The translations under genes were made by a program, and so were the position numbers. A DNA stretch of 64,000 nt. It comes from Paenibacillus sp. JNUCC32. GTDB lineage: Bacteria; Bacillota; Bacilli; Paenibacillales; Paenibacillaceae. The notes below the pieces were generated by a model that saw nothing but the letters and a program-made list of their open reading frames with translations, did not search any database and was not told the origin of the DNA. Positions within the stretch are counted from its first letter, which is position 1. Every line of letters begins with the position of its first letter. Below are positions 26,179 through 35,293 of the stretch, one piece after another. The stretch covers positions 3,658,001 through 3,722,000 of the forward strand of contig NZ_CP062260.1 in the NCBI RefSeq assembly GCF_014863545.1. Direction: 5' to 3'.

Positions 26179-29100
26179 CGGCTCTCTCCTCCCTTCGGAT
26201 GTCCAAGCATATCCCACACCTGATCTTTGCCCGGTTTGCCCAGCAGCTGGTATTCGCTGCCCTCAATCGCGTCGTCGAACTGACATACGGGCCGGAAAGA
26301 ACAGAACGTGCAGGCGGTCTCCTGCTGTATACGGTACGGTTTAATCGCGACATCGCCGCCTGTGATGCGGGAGCCGATGTTCAGCATGTTCTCCCGCACG
26401 GCGGACAACAAGGTCTCCCACTGGTCAGGCGTTGCCACGGCCGCGCTGCTGTAGAAGCTGCCGTCCGTTTTGACGGCGACGGGCAGGATGGCAGAGTGCC
26501 CTTTTTCAAGGAACGAATCCATGAGGGACACCGCTTCGCGGTCTGCCAGGAGCAGGCCTTTCATTTTGTAGCGCTTGAGCAGCTCCTCCGCCGCCTGCTC
26601 CGGCGTCATGCCGTTGGCGGACTGCAATACCGGATCATGCACGTGGAAGTACAAGGTTCCCGCAGGCAGGGCCTGCTCGCCCAGCCATTCCTCCGCAAAC
26701 GTCAGCAGCACGTCCAGATAGGTCAGCATCTGCAGGGATAGGCCGTAATAGACCTCATGCAGCCGCAGATCCTTCTGGCTCGATTTATAATCGATGACTC
26801 GAAGCATGATGCCATGCTCGCCTCGAGCCATGTCGACCCGGTCTATGCGCCCGACAATCTCCATCTTGGTCCCGTTCGGCAATTCAAACGCCAGGGGTGG
26901 CAGCGGCTTTCCGGGACCGAAATCAAGTTCAAAGCCGATCGGCTCGAATTTGCCGCGCCTCGCCTGCTCTCCCAATATGACCGATGCTCTGCCCACGATG
27001 TTTTTAAGCTTTCGCGAAATATAGCCGTACCGCTTGGAGCTGAGCAGGATTTCACCCTGCAGCATGGGTGCGAGCCGATCCACGGTCGCTTCCGCTTCGC
27101 GCAGGCATTCCTCGGCGGTCAGGTCTCCCCAGCTTCGATGCTGCGATTGGAATTTGACGGCCATGCTGCTCAAGGCAGCATGGAACAGCTGTCCGATGTC
27201 GGGAGCCTGAAGCCTGTACAGCTGCCGCTCTCTCAGCTTCAACCCATGGGAGGCAAAATGGGAGAACGGGCAGGCAACAAAGCGCTCCATCCGGGATACG
27301 CTTGTCCGCAGCTTCGTTCCGTACAACTGTCTGCTGGTTTCCAGCTTGAGAGGCCGGGCTTCATTCCGGTAAGACAAGGAGGAGAGCATGGTCGTAAGGC
27401 GGGGCCGCAAACCCGGCTGCTCCGCATACCAGTTGTAAACATGCCACCACAAATCCGGGATCTCCTCCCCATTCCTCCAGTCGCGAAGCCGGCCCGCTAA
27501 ATAAGCAAGCGTCTTGTCTGGACGGACCGCATAACCCTCCTGCTCAAGGGCCGATTGCCCGGCATGCGGCCTTGGAAACAAAGGCTCCTCTTCCAGCTGG
27601 AACATCAGCTTCAGATGCCGCACCACCTCGGATGGCAGTAACGGCTTGCCTTCATCATCCGCTGCAGGGTAGCTGACCCACAGCTGTTTGCTGGCCGAAG
27701 TCAGCGCATTATAGATCAGAAACCGTTCATCCAGCAGTCTTCGGGATATGCTCGGGGCAAGCTCCAGCCCGCGGTCTTCAAGATGAACCCGTTCCGGCTC
27801 CGTCAGGATGCCGTCATCCTGGAACTGGGCCGGGAGCACGCCGTCGTTAATGCCGAGAAGGAAAGCATATTTCACCCCGCCCGTCCGCGTCCGGTCCATG
27901 CTGCCGATGAGCACCTGGTCCAGAGACGGAGGCACAAGAGCCATTTTCATTTCCGTAAGTCCCGTACCCAGCACGCCGGTAAACAATTCGGTGCTTAGCT
28001 TCTCCGCGCCCATCATCTCGACGATTTGGTCGAGCAAGCCGAGCACGGCACCCCATACCTGGCGGTGTTCCCGGGCTTCCTCAGGACGCCCGGCATCCAG
28101 TGCGGCCCGGCTTAACAGCTCCAGCTTCTCGGGCACAGCGCACTCCTCCAGCAGCCGATAGACCGCGGTGCTCTGATCCATCGCGCTCGCAGCCTTTTTC
28201 ATCCGCTTCTCGAACGCATGCAGCGGTTCCGTTATCACCTTCCTGGCGTACTCGATCGCCGCCATGCCGTCCTGATTGCGGATCTCGCTTTCCCCCTCTT
28301 CTAAAGAAAGGCTTGGAACTCCCTTCCAGGGACGGCCGTCCGTCCAGCGCGTGCCCTGGATTCCGGAGGCCAGCGCATGGTTCTCCAGACGGTCCATGTC
28401 CTCACGGGTAAGCGAACCGTCCAGCGGCAGCAGCAGATCCGTCTTCACGCAGCGGAATACGTCCTCATAACGCCACCGGCGACCGATGACATCAAGCGCA
28501 GAGCGAATGAACTCGACCAGCGGATGGTGAAGCTCGCTCCGCTTCTGATCGAGAAAATAAGGAACGCCGTATTCCCTGAACAAAGGACCCATCAGATGCT
28601 CATAGTCCCCCATATTCCGGACAAAAACAGCCATTTCGCGGTATCTTGCCCCTTCCTCCTGTGCCAGCCGCAGCATTTCGCGCAGAGCTCCTTCGATTTC
28701 GGCCCGGCGATGGCTGGCAGCGTGTAAAAGCAGACCTTTCCTCCCGCGGTTTGGACTGCTCGCTGTGTCCGGGCCATCATCCGGTTCCGCCCAGCGTCTC
28801 TTCCGATCATAACCGCGCTCAAGATGGGCAAGCATGGGAGATTCCTGAAACCGCGGCAGAACATCGGGATGAAGAATGCGGTGCTCCGCCTCCAGCCCGA
28901 TCTCATCGATAATCCCTTTGAGCTTTATGTACGTCACCGCAGTAGGATGAAAGAGATCCAGCTCATGCGGAACCGTCCCGTTCCTGTAAGGCTTGTCCAG
29001 CGTCAGCGCGATCGTCACTCGCTTGGCGTTTGCGATGATCTCCCGCAGCACCCGGTACTCCTGCGGCGTAAAGCCGTGGAAGCCGTCGATCCAGATGTCG

Positions 29101-29705
29101 GCACGCTTGATATATTCCGATTCGGCCACACCATCGGCCAATGAGGCCAGCGTGTCTTCCTCATCCATGTAAAACCGTGAAATTTCAAGCTCGAAATCGC
29201 GAAAGACCGTTACGATGTCCTCCAGCTTCCGCCGCAGCATCGGTGAATTCCCGGAGCCCGATACCATCTGTCCCAGCTGCTCCTCCACGCATGAGGCGTC
29301 AATGCAATAGCGCTTCATTTCCGTGTACAGCTCGCTCAGCTTGCCGACAAAGCCATGCTGCTCTCCCGAGGCGCCGAACATGTGGAGCTCTTCCTTGCGC
29401 CTCCGCAGAATTTTATACAGCAGCATCCGCTTGCCTTCCTCGCTGATCGCCACTTTAGCGGCTCCGCCGGTTTCCTGCATGACGCGGTAAGCCAGACGGC
29501 GGAAGCTTAGCACCTGCGCGCGCATCATGCCGCGAATGCCTCCCGCATTGACGAGCGCGTGCTCCGCTTCATAGGACCCTTGCTCCGGAACGATCAGGAT
29601 CATCGGATCCCCCTTGGGATTATGCTCCAACCGTTCGATCATCTCTTGGCGGATCGACGTGCTCTTGCCGCTGCCCGACCTGCCGATAACAAATTGAACG
29701 CCCAT
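26175..29705 (-). CDS. addB: ATP-dependent helicase/deoxyribonuclease subunit B
   Basis: AddB (1176 residues), the partner of AddA that carries the 5'-strand nuclease and the Chi-scanning inactive helicase fold. GRSGSGKST is at 8–16; the C-terminal nuclease has GRIDRVDMARGEHGIMLRVIDYKSS split around 960–985, and the iron–sulfur cysteines appear as CTFCSFRPVC near the end with a further cysteine upstream. AAGGAGG precedes the ATG. It is the first gene of the repair cluster. Confidence 0.96.
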   Translation of the reverse strand: MGVQFVIGRSGSGKSTSIRQEMIERLEHNPKGDPMILIVPEQGSYEAEHALVNAGGIRGMMRAQVLSFRRLAYRVMQETGGAAKVAISEEGKRMLLYKILRRRKEELHMFGASGEQHGFVGKLSELYTEMKRYCIDASCVEEQLGQMVSGSGNSPMLRRKLEDIVTVFRDFELEISRFYMDEEDTLASLADGVAESEYIKRADIWIDGFHGFTPQEYRVLREIIANAKRVTIALTLDKPYRNGTVPHELDLFHPTAVTYIKLKGIIDEIGLEAEHRILHPDVLPRFQESPMLAHLERGYDRKRRWAEPDDGPDTASSPNRGRKGLLLHAASHRRAEIEGALREMLRLAQEEGARYREMAVFVRNMGDYEHLMGPLFREYGVPYFLDQKRSELHHPLVEFIRSALDVIGRRWRYEDVFRCVKTDLLLPLDGSLTREDMDRLENHALASGIQGTRWTDGRPWKGVPSLSLEEGESEIRNQDGMAAIEYARKVITEPLHAFEKRMKKAASAMDQSTAVYRLLEECAVPEKLELLSRAALDAGRPEEAREHRQVWGAVLGLLDQIVEMMGAEKLSTELFTGVLGTGLTEMKMALVPPSLDQVLIGSMDRTRTGGVKYAFLLGINDGVLPAQFQDDGILTEPERVHLEDRGLELAPSISRRLLDERFLIYNALTSASKQLWVSYPAADDEGKPLLPSEVVRHLKLMFQLEEEPLFPRPHAGQSALEQEGYAVRPDKTLAYLAGRLRDWRNGEEIPDLWWHVYNWYAEQPGLRPRLTTMLSSLSYRNEARPLKLETSRQLYGTKLRTSVSRMERFVACPFSHFASHGLKLRERQLYRLQAPDIGQLFHAALSSMAVKFQSQHRSWGDLTAEECLREAEATVDRLAPMLQGEILLSSKRYGYISRKLKNIVGRASVILGEQARRGKFEPIGFELDFGPGKPLPPLAFELPNGTKMEIVGRIDRVDMARGEHGIMLRVIDYKSSQKDLRLHEVYYGLSLQMLTYLDVLLTFAEEWLGEQALPAGTLYFHVHDPVLQSANGMTPEQAAEELLKRYKMKGLLLADREAVSLMDSFLEKGHSAILPVAVKTDGSFYSSAAVATPDQWETLLSAVRENMLNIGSRITGGDVAIKPYRIQQETACTFCSFRPVCQFDDAIEGSEYQLLGKPGKDQVWDMLGHPKGGESR

Positions 29706-30010
29706 GCTATGCCTCCTTTACATCTTGCCGAAAGAGACTCATTCACCTTCAAAACCAGCTGCTGATCCGGTGAAATCATGCCCTTTGAATCTAGTAGTTC
29801 AAGATCAAAAATGTATGTCAAATCTTGCGTGATGGTTCGACTCTATCAAAAAAGATGCTGATTACTAGTATAACATAAGTCCTGATTGGTGGAACATACG
29901 TTTGGATTTCATTCCCATTCCCAACGATTTCGGACATATGAAAAAGGACCCTGCCATCGTGGTTATCCACCATAGCAAGATCCTTTACATGAACCGCCAA
30001 ACTGGGGTGT
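29706..30010. other. Intergenic region between rlmI and addB
   Basis: These 305 bases hold the rlmI terminator (29941–29986) and, on the minus strand, a TG-extended -10 box TATACT at 29867–29872 that could start addB transcription; its -35 is weak. The small open frames here have no ribosome sites or recognisable products, and I see nothing else. Confidence 0.6.
29941..29986 (-). terminator. Terminator of rlmI
   Basis: Minus strand: about 20-base stem with three mismatches (29967–29986 with 29943–29962), five-base loop, then TTTTT. It lies 24 bases after the rlmI stop. Confidence 0.85.
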
Positions 30011-31384
30011 CTACAGTTTTGATTTGCTGCGCACTTCAAAGACGGCGAATTTCAAATAATGTCCCTCGTCGACCCCAAGAATTTGCGGATGGTCCTTGCC
30101 GGCCGCACGCCATTCCACCAATCTCAGAATTTTGCCGGCATCCTTCGCCGCATCCTGGATCGTCTCCAGGAACAAATCCGGCCGCATATGGTACGAGCAG
30201 CTTGCCGTAACCAGATATCCGCCCTCGTTGACCAGCTTCATGCCGTGGAGGTTGATGTCCTTGTACCCGCGGCAAGCCCCCTTGACGGCCGACCTGGTTT
30301 TGGCAAACGCCGGCGGGTCCAGAATGACCACGTCCCAGGATCGCCCCCCGCCCGCGGTCAACGGTTTCGAGGTATCCACTTTCTGATCCCCTTGGGCGCG
30401 CAGCTCGCGCTCTTCCAAACCCTTTACCTGGCTGCGCAAATATTGGAAGGCGTCATCCACCACAAATTCCACGCGATCCTGGAATCCGTTCAATTCCACG
30501 TTCTCTTTGGCACTTTCGATGGCATGCTCCGATATGTCGAGGCAGGTGACTTTCTTGGCGCCGTACTTGCATGCATGCAGCGTGAAGCTGCCCGTATGCG
30601 AAAAGCATTCCAACACCGTTGCGCCGTCCCAATACGGGAACGTAACTTCTTTTCCGCTTTTGTTCACCGGCAGGGGCTTCGTCTCACCTTCCCGCTCCAC
30701 GGCCTGTAGCGTAATCCCGCTCCGGCTTCCCCAACCGGTCATTAACGGTTTGATGGATGCCCGGTTCTCCCGCTGATCAAAGAAATATCCGGTCTTCTGG
30801 CCCTCTTCGATATCCACTTTGATCTTCAAGCCGTTCTCCGTCACGACGACGTGGCGGGGACACTCCCCGTAAAGAGTTCCCTTGCGCTGTTCCAGCCCTT
30901 CCAGTTCCCGGATGGAAACGTCGCTGCGCTCGTAAATTCCTTTCGGCTGTACCACTTCGACAAGCGCGTCCACGATGTCCGCACGGCATCGGTCCATGCC
31001 CAGCGTCAGTAGCTGCACGACCAGCACGTCGGCAAAACGGTCCACGATCAGCCCCGGCAGGAAATCAGCCTCGCCGTATACCAGCCGGTAAGCATTCTCG
31101 TCTCCGATAAACCGCTCCCGGTGTTTCAGGCATTCCTGGAATCTGGCTGCGAAAAAAGCCTTGTCCATCGCCTCGACCGGTTCATACGAAACGGTGCGCA
31201 CGGTGATTTGTGATTGCGGATTGTAATACCCGGAGGCAAGAAAACGGCCTTGGTGATTGAACACCGATACGATATCGCCCGGCTCGGGCTCGCCCTCGAC
31301 AGAAGCAATCTCGCTTTTATACACCCAAGGGTGCCCCTGCTCCAGTCTCTTTTTTCGACTGCGCTCCAAAATAACCGATGGCAC
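30011..31384 (-). CDS. rlmI: 23S rRNA (cytosine-C5) methyltransferase RlmI-like
   Basis: A 457-residue class I SAM-dependent methyltransferase with an N-terminal PUA domain (about 1–75, with RLEQGHPWVYKSEI) and the RlmI/RlmK-like fold: FDQRENR, LECFSHTGSFTLHA (SAM site) and ILDPPAFAKTR. It should methylate a cytosine in 23S rRNA. The protein is longer than E. coli RlmI (396); extra residues lie before the SAM motif (about 225–255) and before DPPAF (about 310–335). Start is GTG 31384 with AAGGAG. It has its own terminator. Confidence 0.88.
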   Translation of the reverse strand: MPSVILERSRKKRLEQGHPWVYKSEIASVEGEPEPGDIVSVFNHQGRFLASGYYNPQSQITVRTVSYEPVEAMDKAFFAARFQECLKHRERFIGDENAYRLVYGEADFLPGLIVDRFADVLVVQLLTLGMDRCRADIVDALVEVVQPKGIYERSDVSIRELEGLEQRKGTLYGECPRHVVVTENGLKIKVDIEEGQKTGYFFDQRENRASIKPLMTGWGSRSGITLQAVEREGETKPLPVNKSGKEVTFPYWDGATVLECFSHTGSFTLHACKYGAKKVTCLDISEHAIESAKENVELNGFQDRVEFVVDDAFQYLRSQVKGLEERELRAQGDQKVDTSKPLTAGGGRSWDVVILDPPAFAKTRSAVKGACRGYKDINLHGMKLVNEGGYLVTASCSYHMRPDLFLETIQDAAKDAGKILRLVEWRAAGKDHPQILGVDEGHYLKFAVFEVRSKSKL

Positions 31385-31593
31385 TGTATTTCACTCCTTA
31401 AAGTTATCCCCTGGTTTATTGCAATAGGCATGCATGTCCGCCAAGGGTCATATACGTAATTAAGAAAAACGTCGACCGACGTGCTTTCACAGTTACCCGA
31501 CCGCGTGAAGAGATCGTTTTCTTGCGATGACCGATGACTTTCGGCTTTGCTGGAAACTGCGCTCCCACCTTATTTTACAAAAAGGAGAACATC

Positions 31594-32565
31594 ATGCTAT
31601 CCACGCTCTGGTTTCCCGTCTGTTATGGTCTTGTCCTGTTCCTGTTCGGCATGAAGGTCATGGAGGTCGCCCTCCAGCGCTGGGCCGGACCGCTCTTGCA
31701 TAAGTGGCTCCACAAAGCGACATCCACGCCCCTGAAAGGCATGGTTGCCAGCACGGCGGTCACGGCCCTGCTGCAGAGCAGCACCGCCGTAACCGTGCTG
31801 GCGATAGGCTTTGCCAATGCCGGATTGTTAAGCCTGTCCGGTACCTTGGGCGTTATTCTCGGCACGAACATCGGCACGACGGTAACCACCGAACTCATCA
31901 GCCTGCAGATCGGACAAGCCGCCATGCCTCTGCTTGTCCTCTCGCTGATGCTGTGGGTCGGAGCCGTTCTTGTCAGCGAGCGCGTACCTGCGAGTCACGA
32001 CAAGTTAAAAAACCAATTGATCAGCAGCCAATTTTTATGCCTTGCTGTCGCCGGATTTTCGCTGGTGCTGCTCGCGATACAAATCATGCAATCCATTGGG
32101 CCGACCCTTCAAAGCCTCGGGTTGTTCCAATGGTTCCTTGACCACGCCTCGCAAAGCGTCCTCTGGGGCATTGCAGCCGGTGCGATCCTGACGGCTTTGA
32201 TGCACAGCAGCGCCGCCGTCATCGCCATGGCTATGGGGCTCGCCGCCAGCGGAGCGCTGCCTCCCGAGATCGGCGTCGCGATCGTCCTGGGCTCCAATGT
32301 CGGTACCTGCGTGACGGCGCTCATCGCGGCGATTGGCAGCAGCCGCGCCGGACGATTCGTGGCTTGGTCCCATTTGGGGCTTAATATCGGCGGAGTCCTG
32401 CTCTTCATTCCGTTCACAGCGGGATTAACCGCCGTATCCGGATGGTTAGCCGCAGATCCGGCCGGACAAATCGCCCATGCGCAAACCCTGTTTAACATCG
32501 CATGCTCGCTGATCGCGCTTCCTCTATGCTATCTGCCACTCTGGAACAAGCGGTTGCCGTCCTAA
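31594..32565 (+). CDS. yqeW: Na/Pi cotransporter family protein
   Basis: A 323-residue membrane protein of the Na/Pi symporter family (PF02690). Two internal repeats are visible: LLQSSTAVTVLAIGFANAG with GTNIGTTVT (about 65–110), and LMHSSAAVIAMAMGLAASG with GSNVGTCVTALIAAIGSS (about 205–260). The QSS/HSS and GTN/GSN motifs form the transport core. GGAG precedes ATG 31594; the open frame extends to 31534 without a ribosome site. It matches the place of B. subtilis yqeW next to mtaB but is on the opposite strand. Its stop overlaps that of the convergent Nudix gene. Confidence 0.9.
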   Translation: MLSTLWFPVCYGLVLFLFGMKVMEVALQRWAGPLLHKWLHKATSTPLKGMVASTAVTALLQSSTAVTVLAIGFANAGLLSLSGTLGVILGTNIGTTVTTELISLQIGQAAMPLLVLSLMLWVGAVLVSERVPASHDKLKNQLISSQFLCLAVAGFSLVLLAIQIMQSIGPTLQSLGLFQWFLDHASQSVLWGIAAGAILTALMHSSAAVIAMAMGLAASGALPPEIGVAIVLGSNVGTCVTALIAAIGSSRAGRFVAWSHLGLNIGGVLLFIPFTAGLTAVSGWLAADPAGQIAHAQTLFNIACSLIALPLCYLPLWNKRLPS

Positions 32566-33017
32566 AATTTCATATCTTCATCCGCCGGAATAGCGACTTC
32601 AAGCAGCATCAGCGCTTTACGCAGGATGATATCGTTGTTATTGTACCCGTTGCTACGCTGCTTCCTCCATGCGGCAAGAGGCTCGAACCAGTCCACCCCG
32701 TTGATTTCCTCGATTTGGGGTTTTAGGATGCCTCCTTCCGCCTTAACGAGGTAGTAGTGAACTTCCTTGTCGACCAGGCCGAATTCGGGATGATGGTATT
32801 TATATGCAATAATGTCCACTGGAGAAGTGATGGATCCGACTATACCTGTCTCCTCGCGTATTTCTCGGAGAGCCGTCTGCTCGACGGTTTCACCGGCTTC
32901 CATCTTGCCTTTGGGAAGCGAGGTTTTTCCATAACGGTCCAAGATGAGCTGGATCTGAAGCGCCCCTTCATGATAACGGTATACAACGCCGCCCGCGGAA
33001 ATTTGTGTATATGCCAT
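32562..33017 (-). CDS. Nudix hydrolase
   Basis: A 151-residue Nudix hydrolase with a complete Nudix box at about 37–60 (GKMEAGET..ALREIREETGIV). The LPKGKMEAGE start of the box resembles Ap4A hydrolase-like and 8-oxo-dGTP-type enzymes; the substrate cannot be told. AGGAGG precedes ATG 33017 (the frame runs to 33053). It follows mtaB by about 90 bases and converges on the Na/Pi gene with stop codons overlapping in CTAA. Confidence 0.9.
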   Translation of the reverse strand: MAYTQISAGGVVYRYHEGALQIQLILDRYGKTSLPKGKMEAGETVEQTALREIREETGIVGSITSPVDIIAYKYHHPEFGLVDKEVHYYLVKAEGGILKPQIEEINGVDWFEPLAAWRKQRSNGYNNNDIILRKALMLLEVAIPADEDMKF

Positions 33018-33104
33018 GTCCTGTTCCTCCTTCATGTACAACAAGGACTCCACTTCCGGTAGCCAGGAAATGAAATCCTTGTCTGGTATGGCCGCTATGG
33101 AATA

Positions 33105-34448
33105 TTACTGGGCAGCTGCCTTTAATCCATGATCCATGACGCTGAGGAGTTCGCCCTCGCATTCATTTACACCGGCTTTGGTTACTTTTACGCGGCACAG
33201 CTTGCCTTCGAGATCAGGCGATCCGTTGAATACAAGCTGCAGGTAGTTGTCGCTGTACCCCTGCATCTTTCCGCCATTAGGGGCTCCCTTGTATTCGCGC
33301 TCCGGTATCACGTTCAGAATCTGGCCCACGAAACGCTCGGCATAAGCCAGCTGAAGCTGCTCCGACAAGTCGATCAGATCGTGCACCCGCGCATTCTTCA
33401 CTTCCTCGTCCACCTGATCCTCCATTCGTGCCGCCGGCGTGCCGGTACGCTTCGAATACGGGAATACATGCATTTCCGAGAATTGAATCGCCTTCATCAG
33501 GTCATATCCGTTCCGGAACATCTCATCCGTTTCGCCAGGGAAGCCGACGATGACGTCCGTCGTAATGCCCACATCCGGCATCGCTTGACGAATCAGGCCC
33601 ATCTTGTTATAGAATTCTTCCGTCGTATATTTACGGCGCATCCGTTTCAGTACCGTATCATCCCCCGCTTGGAGCGGAATGTGAAGATGGCGGCACATTT
33701 TACTGGAGCGGTTCAGCACGTCCAGCATCTTCTCATCGATCTGGCTTGCTTCAATGGAGCTGATGCGGATCCGTTCCAAACCGTCAACCCGGTCAAGGTC
33801 CCACAGCAAATCGGACAATCTGTAATCCTCGAGATCATCCCCATATCCGCCGGTGTGGATACCGGTCAGCACGATTTCCTTATAACCCGCTCCGACCAGC
33901 TGATGCGCCTGCTTGATGATGCTCTTCGGATCACGGCTTCGCGACAAACCGCGGGACCAAGGGATGATGCAGAACGTGCAGAAGTTGTTGCATCCGTCCT
34001 GAATTTTCAGAAATGCGCGAGTACGTTCCGCGAAATCCGGTACGTCCATTTCCTCGAATACCCGGGTCTTCATGATATTGCGCACGGCGTTAATCGGCTG
34101 GCGCGTCTTTTCGATGTCATGGATGAAATCCATGATTTTCTCGCGATCCTGGTTCCCGATGACGAGATCCACGCCCGGGATATCCAGAATTTCCGCCGGC
34201 GAGGTTTGGGCATAACAGCCCGTTACGGCCACGATCGCCTCGGGATTTCGGCGAACCGCGCGCCGGATCATCTGGCGGCTCTTCTTATCCCCTGTGTTGG
34301 TAACGTGGCAGGTGTTAATCAAATAAACATCAGCGGTTTGTTCGAAGTCCACCTGGTCGTAGCCTTCATTCTTGAAGTATTGCCAGATGGCCTCGGTATC
34401 GTAAAAATTGACTTTGCAACCCAACGTATAAAACGCTACGGATGGCAT
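33105..34448 (-). CDS. mtaB: tRNA t6A37 methylthiotransferase MtaB
   Basis: A 447-residue radical-SAM methylthiotransferase that makes ms2t6A at tRNA position 37. The N-terminal UPF0004 domain has cluster cysteines Cys11, Cys47 and Cys78; the radical SAM CxxxCxxC is Cys153, Cys157 and Cys160 (GCNNFCTFC); a TRAM domain closes the protein. Starting at ATG 34448 (MPSVAFYTLGCK) gives the family length (about 450); the longer frame to 34580 overlaps rsmE. It is 2 bases after rsmE. Confidence 0.95.
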   Translation of the reverse strand: MPSVAFYTLGCKVNFYDTEAIWQYFKNEGYDQVDFEQTADVYLINTCHVTNTGDKKSRQMIRRAVRRNPEAIVAVTGCYAQTSPAEILDIPGVDLVIGNQDREKIMDFIHDIEKTRQPINAVRNIMKTRVFEEMDVPDFAERTRAFLKIQDGCNNFCTFCIIPWSRGLSRSRDPKSIIKQAHQLVGAGYKEIVLTGIHTGGYGDDLEDYRLSDLLWDLDRVDGLERIRISSIEASQIDEKMLDVLNRSSKMCRHLHIPLQAGDDTVLKRMRRKYTTEEFYNKMGLIRQAMPDVGITTDVIVGFPGETDEMFRNGYDLMKAIQFSEMHVFPYSKRTGTPAARMEDQVDEEVKNARVHDLIDLSEQLQLAYAERFVGQILNVIPEREYKGAPNGGKMQGYSDNYLQLVFNGSPDLEGKLCRVKVTKAGVNECEGELLSVMDHGLKAAAQ

Positions 34449-34450
34449 GT

Positions 34451-35221
34451 TCAAACGCCCCCCATTTCTCCAGATTCGTATAGTGCGCAGGCCAGCGCCG
34501 TCATGCCGGCGGTCTCGCAGCGAAGGATCCGCCTTCCGAGTCCAACGGCTACGGCTCCCGCAGCTTCGGCCGCTCGGCATTCCTCTTCCGTAAAGCCGCC
34601 CTCGGGTCCAACGACCAGCAGCAAGCTGGCAGGCTTGGCCGATTCACGCAGCGCCTGCTCTGCAAAAGGCTTCAGCACGTCCCTCAGCTGGGAACCCTGC
34701 TCTTTTTCATAACAAAAATATACGGCATCATAGCCGGAAAACGCTGCAAGCAGATTTTTCCACGTCAGAGGCTGTTCAACAGACGGAATCCGGTTGCGAT
34801 GCGCCTGTTCAGCCGCCTCCTTCGCGATTTTGCGCCAGCGCTCCAGCCGCTTCCCTTCCTTTTTGGCATCGTACTGAACGATCGTTCTTTCCGACAGGAA
34901 GGGAACAAAGGACACCGCGCCGATCTCGGTGCACTTTTGGATGACGGTCTCCATCTTGTCGCCTTTCGGCAAACTCTGAGCAATGCTCACTTGCAGACGC
35001 GGTTCCTGCGACATCTCCATGGGTTCAATCACAACGGCAAACACGCTGCCTGCATCGATGCGCTCAATCTCCATCAAGGCCTCGCGGGATACCCCGTCGC
35101 TCACGATCAATTTATCGCCAAGCCTGCCTCGCATGACCTTGGCAATATGACGGGCATCGTCGCCCGTAATCTCAACACGGTCTCCCTCGAATTGCGCGGG
35201 AGTCACAAAATATCGCTGCAT
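34451..35221 (-). CDS. rsmE: 16S rRNA (uracil-N3)-methyltransferase RsmE
   Basis: A 256-residue SPOUT-class methyltransferase for U1498 of 16S rRNA. MQRYFVTPAQF and DDARHIAKVMR lie in the N-terminal PUA-like domain; VGPEGGFTEEE and the LGRRILRCETA knot region are the family signatures. ATG 35221 is preferred over the GTG at 35233 because the family begins MQRYF. It lies between the M50 gene and mtaB in the prmA–rsmE–mtaB operon. Confidence 0.95.
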   Translation of the reverse strand: MQRYFVTPAQFEGDRVEITGDDARHIAKVMRGRLGDKLIVSDGVSREALMEIERIDAGSVFAVVIEPMEMSQEPRLQVSIAQSLPKGDKMETVIQKCTEIGAVSFVPFLSERTIVQYDAKKEGKRLERWRKIAKEAAEQAHRNRIPSVEQPLTWKNLLAAFSGYDAVYFCYEKEQGSQLRDVLKPFAEQALRESAKPASLLLVVGPEGGFTEEECRAAEAAGAVAVGLGRRILRCETAGMTALACALYESGEMGGV

Positions 35222-35293
35222 CTCTATCCTCACCTAACTCAAAAATCGCCAAACCCCATCATACAACTTTTCGCGCAAACTGACCAGAGTAAA

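Noticed and set aside
29818..30039. A 73-codon minus frame between rlmI and addB
   Set aside because: It begins inside rlmI, crosses its terminator and has no recognisable product.
31385..31593. Possible regulator site in the divergent gap between rlmI and the Na/Pi gene, with a CGTCGACCGACG repeat
   Set aside because: The repeat is short and imperfect, and I could not place convincing promoters around it, so no feature is claimed.
33129..34712. A 527-codon open frame opposite mtaB and rsmE
   Set aside because: Antisense shadow covering two firmly identified genes; composition is His/Arg-rich and non-protein-like.
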